A program made the translations under genes and the position numbers. Source: REDI01 sp964586865 (GTDB taxonomy: Bacteria; Myxococcota_A; UBA796; GCA-2862545). From it: DNA of 64,000 nt. Positions 42,206-50,619 of the stretch are shown here, one piece after another. The stretch lies in assembly GCA_964586865.1 (NCBI GenBank), contig CAZPJM010000001.1, positions 1 through 64,000 on the forward strand. Reading direction: 5' to 3'. How positions within the stretch are numbered: the first letter of the stretch is position 1; every line of letters begins with the position of its first letter. Under the pieces are notes generated by a model. That model worked only from the letters and a program-made list of their open reading frames with translations. It was not told where the DNA came from and searched no databases.

Positions 42206-43507
42206 ATGACGCTCCCCCGCATCGCTCCCCTGCTCGTGCTCGCCGCCGCCCTCGGCTGCGATGGCGGGACGTCCACGCCCGAGGACACGGCCGGCGAGAC
42301 CGACGTCGACGACACCGACACGGATGGCACGGCCGACACGGATGACACGGATGACACGGATGACACCGGGGGCGCGGCTCTCCGCCCCAATGTGCAGGAG
42401 GGCGAGCCCCCCAACGCCGAGGGTCAAACGCCGGCCTTCCCCGAGCAGACCCGCGCCCCCCAGCCCGCGACCCCCACCGCCTTCCGCACCGAGGTCGTCG
42501 CGAGCGGGCTGCAGATCCCGTGGGGGATCGCGCCCCTCCCCGAAGGACGGCTGCTCATCACCGAGCGGGCCGGCCGCCTGCGGGTGGTGGAGGCCGACGG
42601 GACCGTCCACTCGCCCCTCGCCGGGGTACCCGACGTGCGGGCCCGGGGGCAGGGGGGGCTGCTCGACGTGGCCATCAGCCCAGACTTCGCCACGAACCGG
42701 AGCGTCTTCCTCACCTTCTCGGAGGACCGCGGGCAAGGGCTGCGGGCTGCGGCGGTGGCCCGGGCCACCCTGTCGGCCGACCGGACCCGGCTCGAGGACC
42801 TCTCGGTCATCTACCGGCAGCAGCCCGCCTGGGACACGGATCGCCACTACGGCTCCAGGCTGGTCTTCGACACCGACGGTTCCCTCTTCGTCACCTTCGG
42901 CGACCGGGGCAGCGCCTTCGACGCCGCGCAGGACCCCACCAACGCCATCGGCGCGGTGATCCGCCTCGAGCCGGACGGCACCATCCCCGACGACAACCCC
43001 TTCGCCGACGGCGGCGAGGGCGCGCCGGAGGTCTGGTCCTGGGGCCACCGCAACATCCAGTCGGCCACCCTGGGCCCCGACGGCGCCCTCTGGACGGTGG
43101 AGCACGGCCCCCAGGGCGGCGACGAGCTCAACCGCCCCGAGGCGGGCGTGAACCACGGCTGGCCCATCATCACCTACGGCGAGGACTACGGGGGCGGCCT
43201 GGTGGGCGAGGGAATCACCGCGCGGGAGGGCCTGGCCCAGCCGGTCTACTACTGGGATCCGGTCATCGCCCCCTCCGGCATGGCCACCTACGACGGCGAT
43301 CTCTTCCCGGAGTGGCGCGGCGATCTGCTCATCGGCGGGCTGCAGTCCCAGGCCCTGGTGCGCCTGAGCCTGCGCGACGGCCGCGTCCACACCGAGGAGT
43401 GGCTGCCCATGGGCACCCGGGTCCGGAGCGTGGCCATCGCCGACGACGGAGCCGTGCTCGTGGGCAAGGACGACGGGGAGATCGTGCGCGTGGTGCCCGA
43501 GGGGTGA
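42206..43507 (+). CDS. Lipoprotein PQQ-type glucose/sorbosone dehydrogenase
   Basis: 433 residues from ATG 42206 after GGAGGCTCC. The signal ends in lipobox AAALGC (Cys18). A 40-residue Asp/Thr repeat tether ((DDTD)n at about 35-55) is followed by a six-bladed beta-propeller of the glucose/sorbosone dehydrogenase (sGDH/YliI) type. Conserved positions include GLQIPWGIAPLPEGRLLITERAGRLR, GGLLDVAISPDF, GSRLVFDTDGSLFVTFGDRG, VWSWGHRNIQSATL and WTVEHGPQGGDELNRPEAGVNHGWP. PQQ/Ca-binding His and Arg positions appear kept. It oxidises sugars in the periplasm or at the surface, passing electrons to a carrier. The GATGACACG DNA repeat of the linker could vary in length. Confidence 0.93.
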   Translation: MTLPRIAPLLVLAAALGCDGGTSTPEDTAGETDVDDTDTDGTADTDDTDDTDDTGGAALRPNVQEGEPPNAEGQTPAFPEQTRAPQPATPTAFRTEVVASGLQIPWGIAPLPEGRLLITERAGRLRVVEADGTVHSPLAGVPDVRARGQGGLLDVAISPDFATNRSVFLTFSEDRGQGLRAAAVARATLSADRTRLEDLSVIYRQQPAWDTDRHYGSRLVFDTDGSLFVTFGDRGSAFDAAQDPTNAIGAVIRLEPDGTIPDDNPFADGGEGAPEVWSWGHRNIQSATLGPDGALWTVEHGPQGGDELNRPEAGVNHGWPIITYGEDYGGGLVGEGITAREGLAQPVYYWDPVIAPSGMATYDGDLFPEWRGDLLIGGLQSQALVRLSLRDGRVHTEEWLPMGTRVRSVAIADDGAVLVGKDDGEIVRVVPEG

Positions 43508-43612
43508 GGGACCGGTCCGTCGACACCACCGCGCGCACCGTCCCGCTCACCGAGCCCGTCATCGCGACCGACGGACGCAGTCTGTACCGTCGTAGACGAG
43601 GTCACGGACTGG

Positions 43613-43990
43613 TTGAACTCCGTCGACGTCGATGGCATCTTGGGGCCCCTTCTGGAAGACCCGGATGCGGCCATCGGCTTCGCGGGGACCGGTCGCCGCA
43701 ATGACAAGCTTCTGTGCACGCATCAGTCGCCAGCTCCGCGGCTCTGCAAGTCATGCGTGGATGCGGCGTACAATTCGGATCACCACAACTTGTCCCCTTG
43801 GAACCCGTTCTGCGACCGCTTTCCCCAACCTGACAAGCGCAACTGCAATAACGCCGGCGGAGATCGCACCCACATGCTGAACTACTGCAACAACTTCCTG
43901 GATGGATCACAGGTCCCTACGAGCCGGAACGCGGAAGGGCGAAGAAGGGGCGACCACCCATCGACGCCGACCCGTCCCTGCGACCTGCGG
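43613..43990 (+). pseudogene. Cys-rich toxin-like fragment, no proper start
   Basis: Reading frame starting at TTG 43613; no ATG/GTG with a ribosome binding site lies upstream, although coding-like sequence (TVVDEVTDWL) extends about ten codons further back. It carries a Cys/His/Asn-rich module of about 100 residues: LLCTHQSPAPRLCKSCVDAA, HNLSPWNPFC, PDKRNCNNAGG, HMLNYCNNFLDG. GC at third positions drops compared with neighbours. After about residue 103 the coding signal moves to the -1 frame, in which the next gene lies, so a single base loss (or sequencing error) may separate them. It looks like an orphaned C-terminal module of a polymorphic toxin or an otherwise broken gene; no family recognised. 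Confidence 0.4.
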
Positions 43991-44007
43991 CAGTCAGCTA
44001 TTACCGG

Positions 44008-44829
44008 TTGGAATCCACCACGAGTGGGCAGACCCTCGACTACATTGCTGCCGTCACCGTGCCGGTGGTCATGCGAGAAATACCCACTTTCGGGCCCCCC
44101 CTTCCCTTCCAGGAAATCGGCTACTGGCTTTGGGGCGGAATGGTCGGCACGACTCCGAGGGCGCTGTGGATCTATTCTCCCGCCGGCACGATGGTGTTGG
44201 TCACGAAGACCCCAGAAGCCATCGCCCGCCGCCAGTGGGAGGAGCTGGGTTACGACGGCGTTCCTGGCCCCGCACGCCCCCTGGCACCGCACGAACGCCC
44301 CGCGTGGAGCCCTGCCCCCGACCAATGGTGGCGGTCCGCCAAGTTTCATGCCGACCGGACCGAGGTCCCTCGAGCCGACCTGCTCGAGTCCAGCGATACC
44401 GGGCGCCAGGGAGGACCTCCAAGAGCCCGCGTCGCTCGAGAGGGCTCTTACGAACCCGATATCGTGCCGGCGGACTTGAGCTGGACCAAAGGTTCCTTCA
44501 TGCGGCCCATACGCCCCTACTTGTTTCACGGCCTCCGGCTCCCCCGCCGCCTGTTGGCGCCAGGAGGCGAGGACGACGACGTGTGGGAGATCTGGTGCTG
44601 GGGCGGGGGGGAGGACCACCCCGTGGTGGCCCAACGTTTCCGAGGACCGCTGGTTCCGGTGATGGCACGCGCCGGGGCCTGGCTGAAACCCTGGTTCAGT
44701 CCCTTCAGTGCCAAACACCCTGATGAACCACTTCCACCCCGCGACCTCGTGCCGAGCCTCGACGATCCCGTGTGGGATCGTGCCGCTCGAGCGCACCTCC
44801 GAACGATCGGGGAGGCCGACGCCCGATGA
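44008..44829 (+). CDS. Unknown protein in a compositionally odd islet
   Basis: 273 residues when begun at TTG 44008. No good start is present: the first ATG in frame is at 44071, and coding-like sequence continues upstream to about 43921 (RPPIDADPSLRPAAVSYYRLES), suggesting that this is the 3' part of a gene whose 5' part is the frame-shifted Cys-rich fragment before it. Visible features: hydrophobic LDYIAAVTVPVVM, a Trp-rich patch PFQEIGYWLWGGMVG, and WEIWCWGGGEDHPVV. There is no signal peptide, transmembrane run or known motif. Codon choice is less GC3-biased than in flanking genes, a possible sign of transfer. Confidence 0.45.
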   Translation: MESTTSGQTLDYIAAVTVPVVMREIPTFGPPLPFQEIGYWLWGGMVGTTPRALWIYSPAGTMVLVTKTPEAIARRQWEELGYDGVPGPARPLAPHERPAWSPAPDQWWRSAKFHADRTEVPRADLLESSDTGRQGGPPRARVAREGSYEPDIVPADLSWTKGSFMRPIRPYLFHGLRLPRRLLAPGGEDDDVWEIWCWGGGEDHPVVAQRFRGPLVPVMARAGAWLKPWFSPFSAKHPDEPLPPRDLVPSLDDPVWDRAARAHLRTIGEADAR

Positions 44830-44870
44830 GACCCTGACCCGGACCGATGGACGACTCCTCGGGGCCCCCT

Positions 44871-46673
44871 TCACCGCAGCGGCCACACCCACGGCACCAG
44901 GATCAGGGCCACGATGAGGCAAAGCAGGTTCAGGGGCAGGCCGACCCGGGTGTAGTCCAGGTAGCGGTAGCCACCGGGGCCGTAGGTGAGCAGGGTGGCG
45001 TTGGAGCCCACCGGGCTGGCGAAGCCGGCGCTGGCCGCCAGGGCCACCACCACGGCGAAGGGGCGCGGGTCCAGAGCGGCGGCCTGGGCCACCGACAGGG
45101 CGATGGGGAAGACGATGGCCGCGGCGGCCGCATTGGTGAGGAGCATGGCCGACAGGGCCGCGCACACGTAGACGAGGGCCAGCAGGCCCACCGGCGGCAG
45201 CCAGCCCACCACCTGCAGCAGCCCGCCGCCCAGCGCCTCGGCCGCCCCCGAGACCTCGAGCGCGCGGGCCAGGCCCAGGGCGCTGCCGATGACCAGCAGC
45301 ACCGGCCAGTCCACCGCCTGGCGGACCTGCCGGCCCGTGAGGGTCCGGGTGGCGAGCAGCACGACCACCGCCAGCAGGGCCACCGGGGCGATGGGCACCT
45401 CGGGGATGGCGGGGGCGGCCCGGTGGGCGAGGGTGGAGCCGACCGGCACCAGCACCAGCAGCAGCAGCACCACCAGCGCCAGCGGGGCGTTGCGGTACCG
45501 GGGCGGGGCCTGCTCGTCGATGGCGCTCACCAGGTAGAAGTCGGCCGAGTCCCGCCAGGCCTCGTGGAACCCCGGGGAGGCCGAGAGCATGAGCGTGTCC
45601 CCTGGCCGCAGGGCGATGTCGCCGATCCGCTGGCGGATCCGCTCGCCGGCCCGATGCACGGCCAGGATGGCCGCGTCGTACCGGCGCCGGAACTCCGTGT
45701 CCCGCACCGTCCGCCCCACCAGGGTCGAGCGGTGGCTGATCACCACCTCGAACAGGTGGGTCTCCAGATCCCCCACCTCCAGGTCCTCCACCGGGATGAG
45801 CCCGGGCAGGCCACGGAGGTCCGCCACCGTGCTGGCGTCGCCCGAGAGCACGAGCAGATCGCCGGCCTGCAACCGATCCTCGGGGGCGACGGGCCGGTCG
45901 ACCGTGCCGTCCAGGTGGCGCAGCTCGGCCAGGAAGAGGCCCGGCAGGTGCCGAAGTCCGGCGTCCTCCACGCTGCGGCCCACCAGGGGGCTGTCGTGGG
46001 CCACCCGCATCTCGACCAGGTACTCCCGTGCCTCCTCGGCGGAGAGCTGCTCGGCCGGGGCCCGACGCTGTCCGAGCAGCCAGTGGCCCACGGTGGCCAG
46101 GTAGACGACGCCCACCACCACCGTGGGCAGCCCGACCCAGGCGAGCTCGAGCATGCCCAGGGGAGGCTGCGCGGCGGTGGCGAGCTGGGACGAGACCACG
46201 AGATTCGCGCTGGTCCCGATCAGGGTGCAGGTCCCGCCCAGCATGGCGGCGAAGCCGAGGGGCATGAGGAAGCGACTGGGGCTCTCGCCGATCCGCGTGG
46301 CGAACGCCCGCACCGCCGGGATGAGCATCGCCACCACGGGGGTGTTGTTGACGAAGGCCGAGAGCACGGCGGTGGGCAGGACCAGCCGCAGCAGCCCCCG
46401 CCGCGCCGAGCGGGTCTGGCCGAAGACGAGCCGGGTGATGGCGTGGAGGGCGCCGGTCTCGCGCACCGCCGCCGCCACCACGAAGAGGGCCCCGATGGTG
46501 AGGAGCGCCGGGCTCGCGAAGCCCGAGGCAGCGGTCTGCACGTCGATGACGCCGGTGGCCAGCAGCACGGCCAGGGCGCCGAGCAGGGTGAGGTCCGGAC
46601 CGATGCGGTCCCGGGCGATGACCCAGGTCATCCCCAGGAGCACCACCAGCACGATCCAGCCGCCGATCGCCAC
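44871..46673 (-). CDS. SLC13/TrkA-C family anion transporter
   Basis: 600 residues from GTG 46673 with GGGAGA in front; the longer upstream frame is a shadow of the convergent genes. About 11-12 transmembrane helices are split by a central cytoplasmic part (about 210-380) with two TrkA-C-like domains (SVEDAGLRHLPGLFLAELR; TVRDTEFRRRYDAAILAVHR). Each half has the SLC13/DASS signature: SAFVNNTPVVAMLIP with TLIGTSANLVV, and LTNAAAAAIVFPIALSV with GFASPVGSNATLL. SNT/SNA motifs bind sodium and substrate. Members import sulfate, dicarboxylates or similar anions; TrkA-C may bind a nucleotide or sense the anion. Substrate unknown. Confidence 0.92.
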   Translation of the reverse strand: MAIGGWIVLVVLLGMTWVIARDRIGPDLTLLGALAVLLATGVIDVQTAASGFASPALLTIGALFVVAAAVRETGALHAITRLVFGQTRSARRGLLRLVLPTAVLSAFVNNTPVVAMLIPAVRAFATRIGESPSRFLMPLGFAAMLGGTCTLIGTSANLVVSSQLATAAQPPLGMLELAWVGLPTVVVGVVYLATVGHWLLGQRRAPAEQLSAEEAREYLVEMRVAHDSPLVGRSVEDAGLRHLPGLFLAELRHLDGTVDRPVAPEDRLQAGDLLVLSGDASTVADLRGLPGLIPVEDLEVGDLETHLFEVVISHRSTLVGRTVRDTEFRRRYDAAILAVHRAGERIRQRIGDIALRPGDTLMLSASPGFHEAWRDSADFYLVSAIDEQAPPRYRNAPLALVVLLLLVLVPVGSTLAHRAAPAIPEVPIAPVALLAVVVLLATRTLTGRQVRQAVDWPVLLVIGSALGLARALEVSGAAEALGGGLLQVVGWLPPVGLLALVYVCAALSAMLLTNAAAAAIVFPIALSVAQAAALDPRPFAVVVALAASAGFASPVGSNATLLTYGPGGYRYLDYTRVGLPLNLLCLIVALILVPWVWPLR

Positions 46674-46778
46674 GGGTCTCCCTGCGCGCCGCCCTCGATA
46701 CCACGGCGACCGCCGGGTGGGGACGGGGAGAGGCGGGCCGGGGCGCCAGGAGGAGACCCCGGCGGGTAGCATCGCCGC

Positions 46779-48092
46779 GTGAACGTCGTGACCCTCCACC
46801 TCCACCACAGCGCGCCCAGCGACGACTTCGGCGTGCTCCGGCGGGCGGCCCCGGCCCTGGATCCGGAGGCCCGGGTGCTGCTGTGGGATGGCCTGCCCCC
46901 CGCCGTGGTGCCCGAGAGCCCCTGGATCGCCGGGGTGGTGCTCCAGGGCGATGTGGACGGCCACCGGGTCTACGCCGAGCAGGTCCCCCCAGGCCTGCCC
47001 CTGGACGAGGTGGACCTTCCGGCCCCGCTGCTGCCCCCGGTGCTGGCCGCCGCGGCGGCCGGCCTGGCCGTGCTGCACGATCACGGCCAGGTCCACGGGA
47101 TGGTCCGCCCCTCGCGGATCTGGCTTGGGGCGGACGGCTCGGTGGTCCTGGTGGGTCGAGGACGGCGCGGCGGAGAGGGTGCGCTCGACCGGGATGCCCT
47201 CTCGGCCCTGGCCGCCCGCCTGGGGGGCGCCCAGGCCCGCCTGGACGGCACCATCGCCCCCGAGGTGGTGGACGGGCTCGGCGCGGTGGTGGAGGCCGCC
47301 CTCCCCGCCCGGCTGGCGGTCCTCGACCAGGTCCACCTGCAGGTCGGACCCAGCCCCGATTCCCTCGACGAGGTGGTCCCCGACATCGGCCCGGACGTGG
47401 AGGGGCGCGGCCTGCTCGACCGGTGGGCCCTCACCACCCACCATGGTCACACCGACGAGCCAGGCACCGGCGAGGCGACCGACGCGGGGACCGGCGCCTC
47501 CTCGCCCCTGGCCCTGACCCTGTGGACCACCCTGGCCGCGCCGGCCCGGCACCCCGCCCCCCCCGACCGCTTCCGGGCCGTCGACGGCGAGCCCTCGCGC
47601 GGCCTGCGGGCCCTCCTGCTCGAGGAGCCTCCCGACTCCCTGCCCACCCTGCTCGGGGGCGAGGTCGGCGCCTTCCTCCTGTCCGAGGAGACCGACCCCA
47701 CCGGGGTCGCCCTGCTGCCGGTGGACTACGCCCTCACCGACCCGGAGGTGACCCCGGCCCTCCACGACGAGGACGGGGACACGGCCATCTACAACGTCCA
47801 CGAGGAGCGCCTGCGCGAGGCCCTGCGCAAGGCCGACACCCGCAGCGCCCTGGCCGAGCTGGAGGCCCGGGTCCGCGCCGCCGAGAAGCGGGCCCGGGAG
47901 GCGGACGAGCGCGCCCGCAGCGCCGATCAGCGCGCCCGCCGGGCCGAGGAGGAGCGGCGACGGGCGGCGAGCCAGGTGGACGCCATCAGCCTCGAGGCGG
48001 GCCTGCTCGCGGGCTTCCTACGGGTGGAGGTCTTCGTCGCCCTCGTGGTGGGCGCCCTCGTGGTCTGGCTGCTCTTCCGGGCCTTCGGCTGA
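46779..48092 (+). CDS. Pseudokinase-like protein with coiled coil and TM anchor
   Basis: 437 residues from GTG 46779. Residues 80-130 resemble a protein-kinase catalytic segment (GLAVLHDHGQVHGMVRPSRIWLGADGSVVLVG), where HRDLKPENI becomes H106-G-M-V-R-P-S-R-I: the catalytic Asp is missing, so a pseudokinase is likely. A long middle region lacks known motifs. Residues 345-405 are a strongly charged coiled coil (ERLREALRKADTRSALAELE, then EKRAREADERARSADQRARR). The C-terminal end has one helix (about 415-435, VEVFVALVVGALVVWLLF), giving a tail-anchored protein. It may scaffold signalling at the membrane. Divergent from the transporter gene, convergent with bcp six bases away. Confidence 0.75.
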   Translation: MNVVTLHLHHSAPSDDFGVLRRAAPALDPEARVLLWDGLPPAVVPESPWIAGVVLQGDVDGHRVYAEQVPPGLPLDEVDLPAPLLPPVLAAAAAGLAVLHDHGQVHGMVRPSRIWLGADGSVVLVGRGRRGGEGALDRDALSALAARLGGAQARLDGTIAPEVVDGLGAVVEAALPARLAVLDQVHLQVGPSPDSLDEVVPDIGPDVEGRGLLDRWALTTHHGHTDEPGTGEATDAGTGASSPLALTLWTTLAAPARHPAPPDRFRAVDGEPSRGLRALLLEEPPDSLPTLLGGEVGAFLLSEETDPTGVALLPVDYALTDPEVTPALHDEDGDTAIYNVHEERLREALRKADTRSALAELEARVRAAEKRAREADERARSADQRARRAEEERRRAASQVDAISLEAGLLAGFLRVEVFVALVVGALVVWLLFRAFG

Positions 48093-48097
48093 GCCCC

Positions 48098-48574
48098 TCA
48101 GGCCCCATCGCCATCCGGGTCCACGAGACGCGCCACCACGTCGAGGGCCTCGCGCACGTGGCGGGTGGCCTGGAGCTGGCTGCTGAAGACGTGCCGGACG
48201 ATGCCGTCCCGGTCGATGACGTAGGTGACCCGACCCGGCAGGAGACCGAGCGTGCGGGGCACCCCCCAGGCCGCGCGGGCCCGACCGCCCACATCGGCCA
48301 GGAGGGTGAAGGGAAGCCGGTGCTGCTCGGCGAACCGGGCCTGGGTGGCGGCATCGTCGGACGAGACGCCCACCACCACCGCGCCCGCGTCGGTGAAGGC
48401 CTCGTAGGCGTCCCGAAAGGCGCACGACTCGGCGGTGCAGCCCGGGGTGAAGGACTTGGGGTAGAAGAACAGGACCACCACGTGCTCACCCCGGTGGTCG
48501 GCCAGATCGACGGGCTTGCCGGTGGCGTCCGGCAGGGCGAGGGGCGGGGCGGGCTGGTCGAGGACGGCGGGCAT
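48098..48574 (-). CDS. bcp: Thiol peroxidase Bcp (peroxiredoxin)
   Basis: 158 residues, full length. Thioredoxin fold with peroxidatic Cys in FYPKSFTPGCTAESCAFRD; the second Cys five residues later is the resolving Cys of the atypical 2-Cys Bcp/PrxQ type. HVVVLFFYPK, VVGVSSDDAATQARFAEQHRLPFTLLAD and VTYVIDRDGIVRHVF follow the family. It reduces H2O2 and lipid hydroperoxides using thioredoxin. Cytoplasmic. GGAGGTCCC precedes the ATG. Convergent with the pseudokinase gene. Confidence 0.96.
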   Translation of the reverse strand: MPAVLDQPAPPLALPDATGKPVDLADHRGEHVVVLFFYPKSFTPGCTAESCAFRDAYEAFTDAGAVVVGVSSDDAATQARFAEQHRLPFTLLADVGGRARAAWGVPRTLGLLPGRVTYVIDRDGIVRHVFSSQLQATRHVREALDVVARLVDPDGDGA

Positions 48575-48709
48575 GGGACCTCCACACGCGCCTCGGTGGG
48601 ACCGGGCGACGGCTGGGGCAAGGGGCGGTGGGCCCGCCGGTGGTGGGCTCCACCGTCGCGGGGGTCCATCGGGGCTCCGCGGGCGCTACGGTGGCGCCCG
48701 GAGGTGCGG

Positions 48710-49309
48710 ATGCGCGCGTGGAATCAGGGCGTCGGACGGACGGTGATGGTCGCGGCGGTCACGGTCGGGCTGGCCTGCAGCGGGGGGGCGGCCACCGGAG
48801 CCACGCCGGGCGGAGGCGGCGGCTCGGCCGACAACCCCTTCGTCGCCCAGCACCGGGAGCAGGGGGGGACGCCGGAGGGCGCCCTGGCGGTGTGGCTGCG
48901 CGCCGCCATCGCCGCCGGTCAGGACGACGCCGCCACCCGGGCCGCCGGGGAGGAGGCCCTGGGACGGCTGACGGTGGAGTTCCGTACGGGGCCGGACTGG
49001 ACCACCCGACCCTCCGCACGGACCTTCCGGGAGCGGCTCCGGAGCCACCCCCACATCTTCCGCAGCTACTTCACGGGGGCGACCCCGGAGAACGGCTACC
49101 GGGCCGAGGACGGCGCCGCGTTGAACGTGGCCGGCACCCGGCAGGAGGGCGACGGCGTGGTCCGCGTGAACCTGGTGAGCAGCGGGGCCGACAGCCCCCG
49201 GGGGGTGACCCTCGAGCCCCACAAGCAGGACGGCCGGTACTACGTCCATCGATTCAGCAACGTCTACGTGGACATCCGCAAGCCGGTCGACCCCGACGCC
49301 GAGTTCTGA
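48710..49309 (+). CDS. Lipoprotein, unknown
   Basis: 199 residues, starting at ATG 48710 behind GGAGGTGCGG. The signal peptide ends VGLACSGG, so Cys23 is the lipid site. A Gly/Ala-rich tether follows, then an alpha/beta domain (about 45-199) with EEALGRLTVEFRTG, ARTFRERLRSHPHIFRSYFTG and HKQDGRYYVHRFSNVYVDIRKP. The end resembles small ligand-binding or SnoaL/NTF2-like folds by its helix-strand order, but no diagnostic residues are seen. It precedes tgt by 60 bases, same direction. Function unknown. Confidence 0.7.
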   Translation: MRAWNQGVGRTVMVAAVTVGLACSGGAATGATPGGGGGSADNPFVAQHREQGGTPEGALAVWLRAAIAAGQDDAATRAAGEEALGRLTVEFRTGPDWTTRPSARTFRERLRSHPHIFRSYFTGATPENGYRAEDGAALNVAGTRQEGDGVVRVNLVSSGADSPRGVTLEPHKQDGRYYVHRFSNVYVDIRKPVDPDAEF

Positions 49310-49369
49310 GGCCCGTCGCCACGCGGGAGGCGGGAGGCGACCCGGGCCGCCGTCGGGTAGAGGCGGGCC

Positions 49370-50575
49370 ATGCGCCCCATCGCCTTCTCCATCGAGGCCA
49401 CCCACGATCAGGCCCGGGCCGGCACCCTCACGCTGGCCCGGGGCACCGTGAAGACGCCCGTGTACATGCCCGTGGGCACCCAGGGGGCCATCCGCGCCCT
49501 GCCGCCCCACATGGTCCCCGACACGGGCAGCCAGATCATCCTGGCCAACACCTACCACCTCTCCCAGCGACCCGGGGCCGATCTGGTCGCCAAGCACGGC
49601 GGCCTCCACGACTTCATGAAGGTGGATCTCCCCATCCTCACCGACTCGGGCGGCTTCCAGGTCTACAGCCTCGAGCCCGACGTCACCGAGGACGGCGTCA
49701 CCTTCCGCTACGAGGTCGACGGCCGGAAGACGGTGCTGACGCCCGAGATCAGCATGGACCTCCAGATGAAGCTCGGCGCCGACATCGCCATGTGCTTCGA
49801 CGAGTGCCTGCCGTTCGGCGTGGCCAAGGCCTACGCCGTCGAGAGCCTGGCCCGGACCCACCGCTGGGAGGCCCGGTGCCGTGACCACCACACCCGGCCC
49901 GACCAGTCCCTGTTCGGCATCGTGCAGGGCGGCTTCTGGGACGACCTCCGGCGGGAGTCGGCCTACGCGGTCCGCGAGATCGGCTTCGACGGCTACGCCA
50001 TCGGCGGCCTCTCCGTCGGCGAGGGCCCCGACGTCATGAAGGAGGTGCTCGACATGACCACCCCCCACATGGCCGAGGACAGCCCCCGCTACCTGATGGG
50101 CGTGGGCCGTCCCCAGGACCTGGTCGAGGGCGTGGCCCGCGGCGTGGACATGTTCGACTGCGTCATCCAGACCCGTCACGCCCGCTCCGGGCTCCTCTAC
50201 ACCACGGTGGGGCGACTCCGGGTCACGGACAAGCGGTACCGGACCGACATGTACCCCATCGACACCTCGTGTGAATGCTACACGTGTCGGAACTTCACCC
50301 GGGCCTATGTCCACCATCTCTTCCGGGTGGGCGAGATCCTGGGCACCACCCTGGCCACGATCCACAACCTGCATTGGTTCGCCGCCTTCATGGCCCGGAT
50401 GCGTCAGTCCATCATCGACGGCACCTTCGAGGACTTCCGCCGCGAGGTCCACCAGGCCTACCCCGAGTCCAAGGGCGAGGACGTGGCCGGCCAGCACGAG
50501 GTCACCGGGGGCAAGCGCGCTGCCCGCCGCAAGAAGCGGGGACGGGGCGGGCGCCGACGGAATCGGACGGACTGA
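49370..50575 (+). CDS. tgt: Queuine tRNA-ribosyltransferase
   Basis: 401 residues. It exchanges guanine 34 of Asn/Asp/His/Tyr tRNAs for the queuosine precursor preQ1. TIM-barrel with active Asp in LTDSGGFQVYSL, GLSVGEGP..M, and the nucleophile Asp in MFDCVIQTRHARSG. The C-terminal zinc site CECYTCRNFTRAYVHHL (C-x-C-x2-C..H) is complete. Two points differ from the usual PTRNARNG loop: it reads QTRHARSG, and the ends are extended by a Lys/Arg-rich tail (GGKRAARRKKRGRGGRRRN) that could add RNA affinity. Otherwise all family motifs are intact, so activity is expected. No other queuosine gene is seen here. Confidence 0.96.
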   Translation: MRPIAFSIEATHDQARAGTLTLARGTVKTPVYMPVGTQGAIRALPPHMVPDTGSQIILANTYHLSQRPGADLVAKHGGLHDFMKVDLPILTDSGGFQVYSLEPDVTEDGVTFRYEVDGRKTVLTPEISMDLQMKLGADIAMCFDECLPFGVAKAYAVESLARTHRWEARCRDHHTRPDQSLFGIVQGGFWDDLRRESAYAVREIGFDGYAIGGLSVGEGPDVMKEVLDMTTPHMAEDSPRYLMGVGRPQDLVEGVARGVDMFDCVIQTRHARSGLLYTTVGRLRVTDKRYRTDMYPIDTSCECYTCRNFTRAYVHHLFRVGEILGTTLATIHNLHWFAAFMARMRQSIIDGTFEDFRREVHQAYPESKGEDVAGQHEVTGGKRAARRKKRGRGGRRRNRTD

Positions 50576-50619
50576 GGGTCTCCCTCGGGGAGCCGGTCCG
50601 GGCCCCGGGGTGACGGCGC

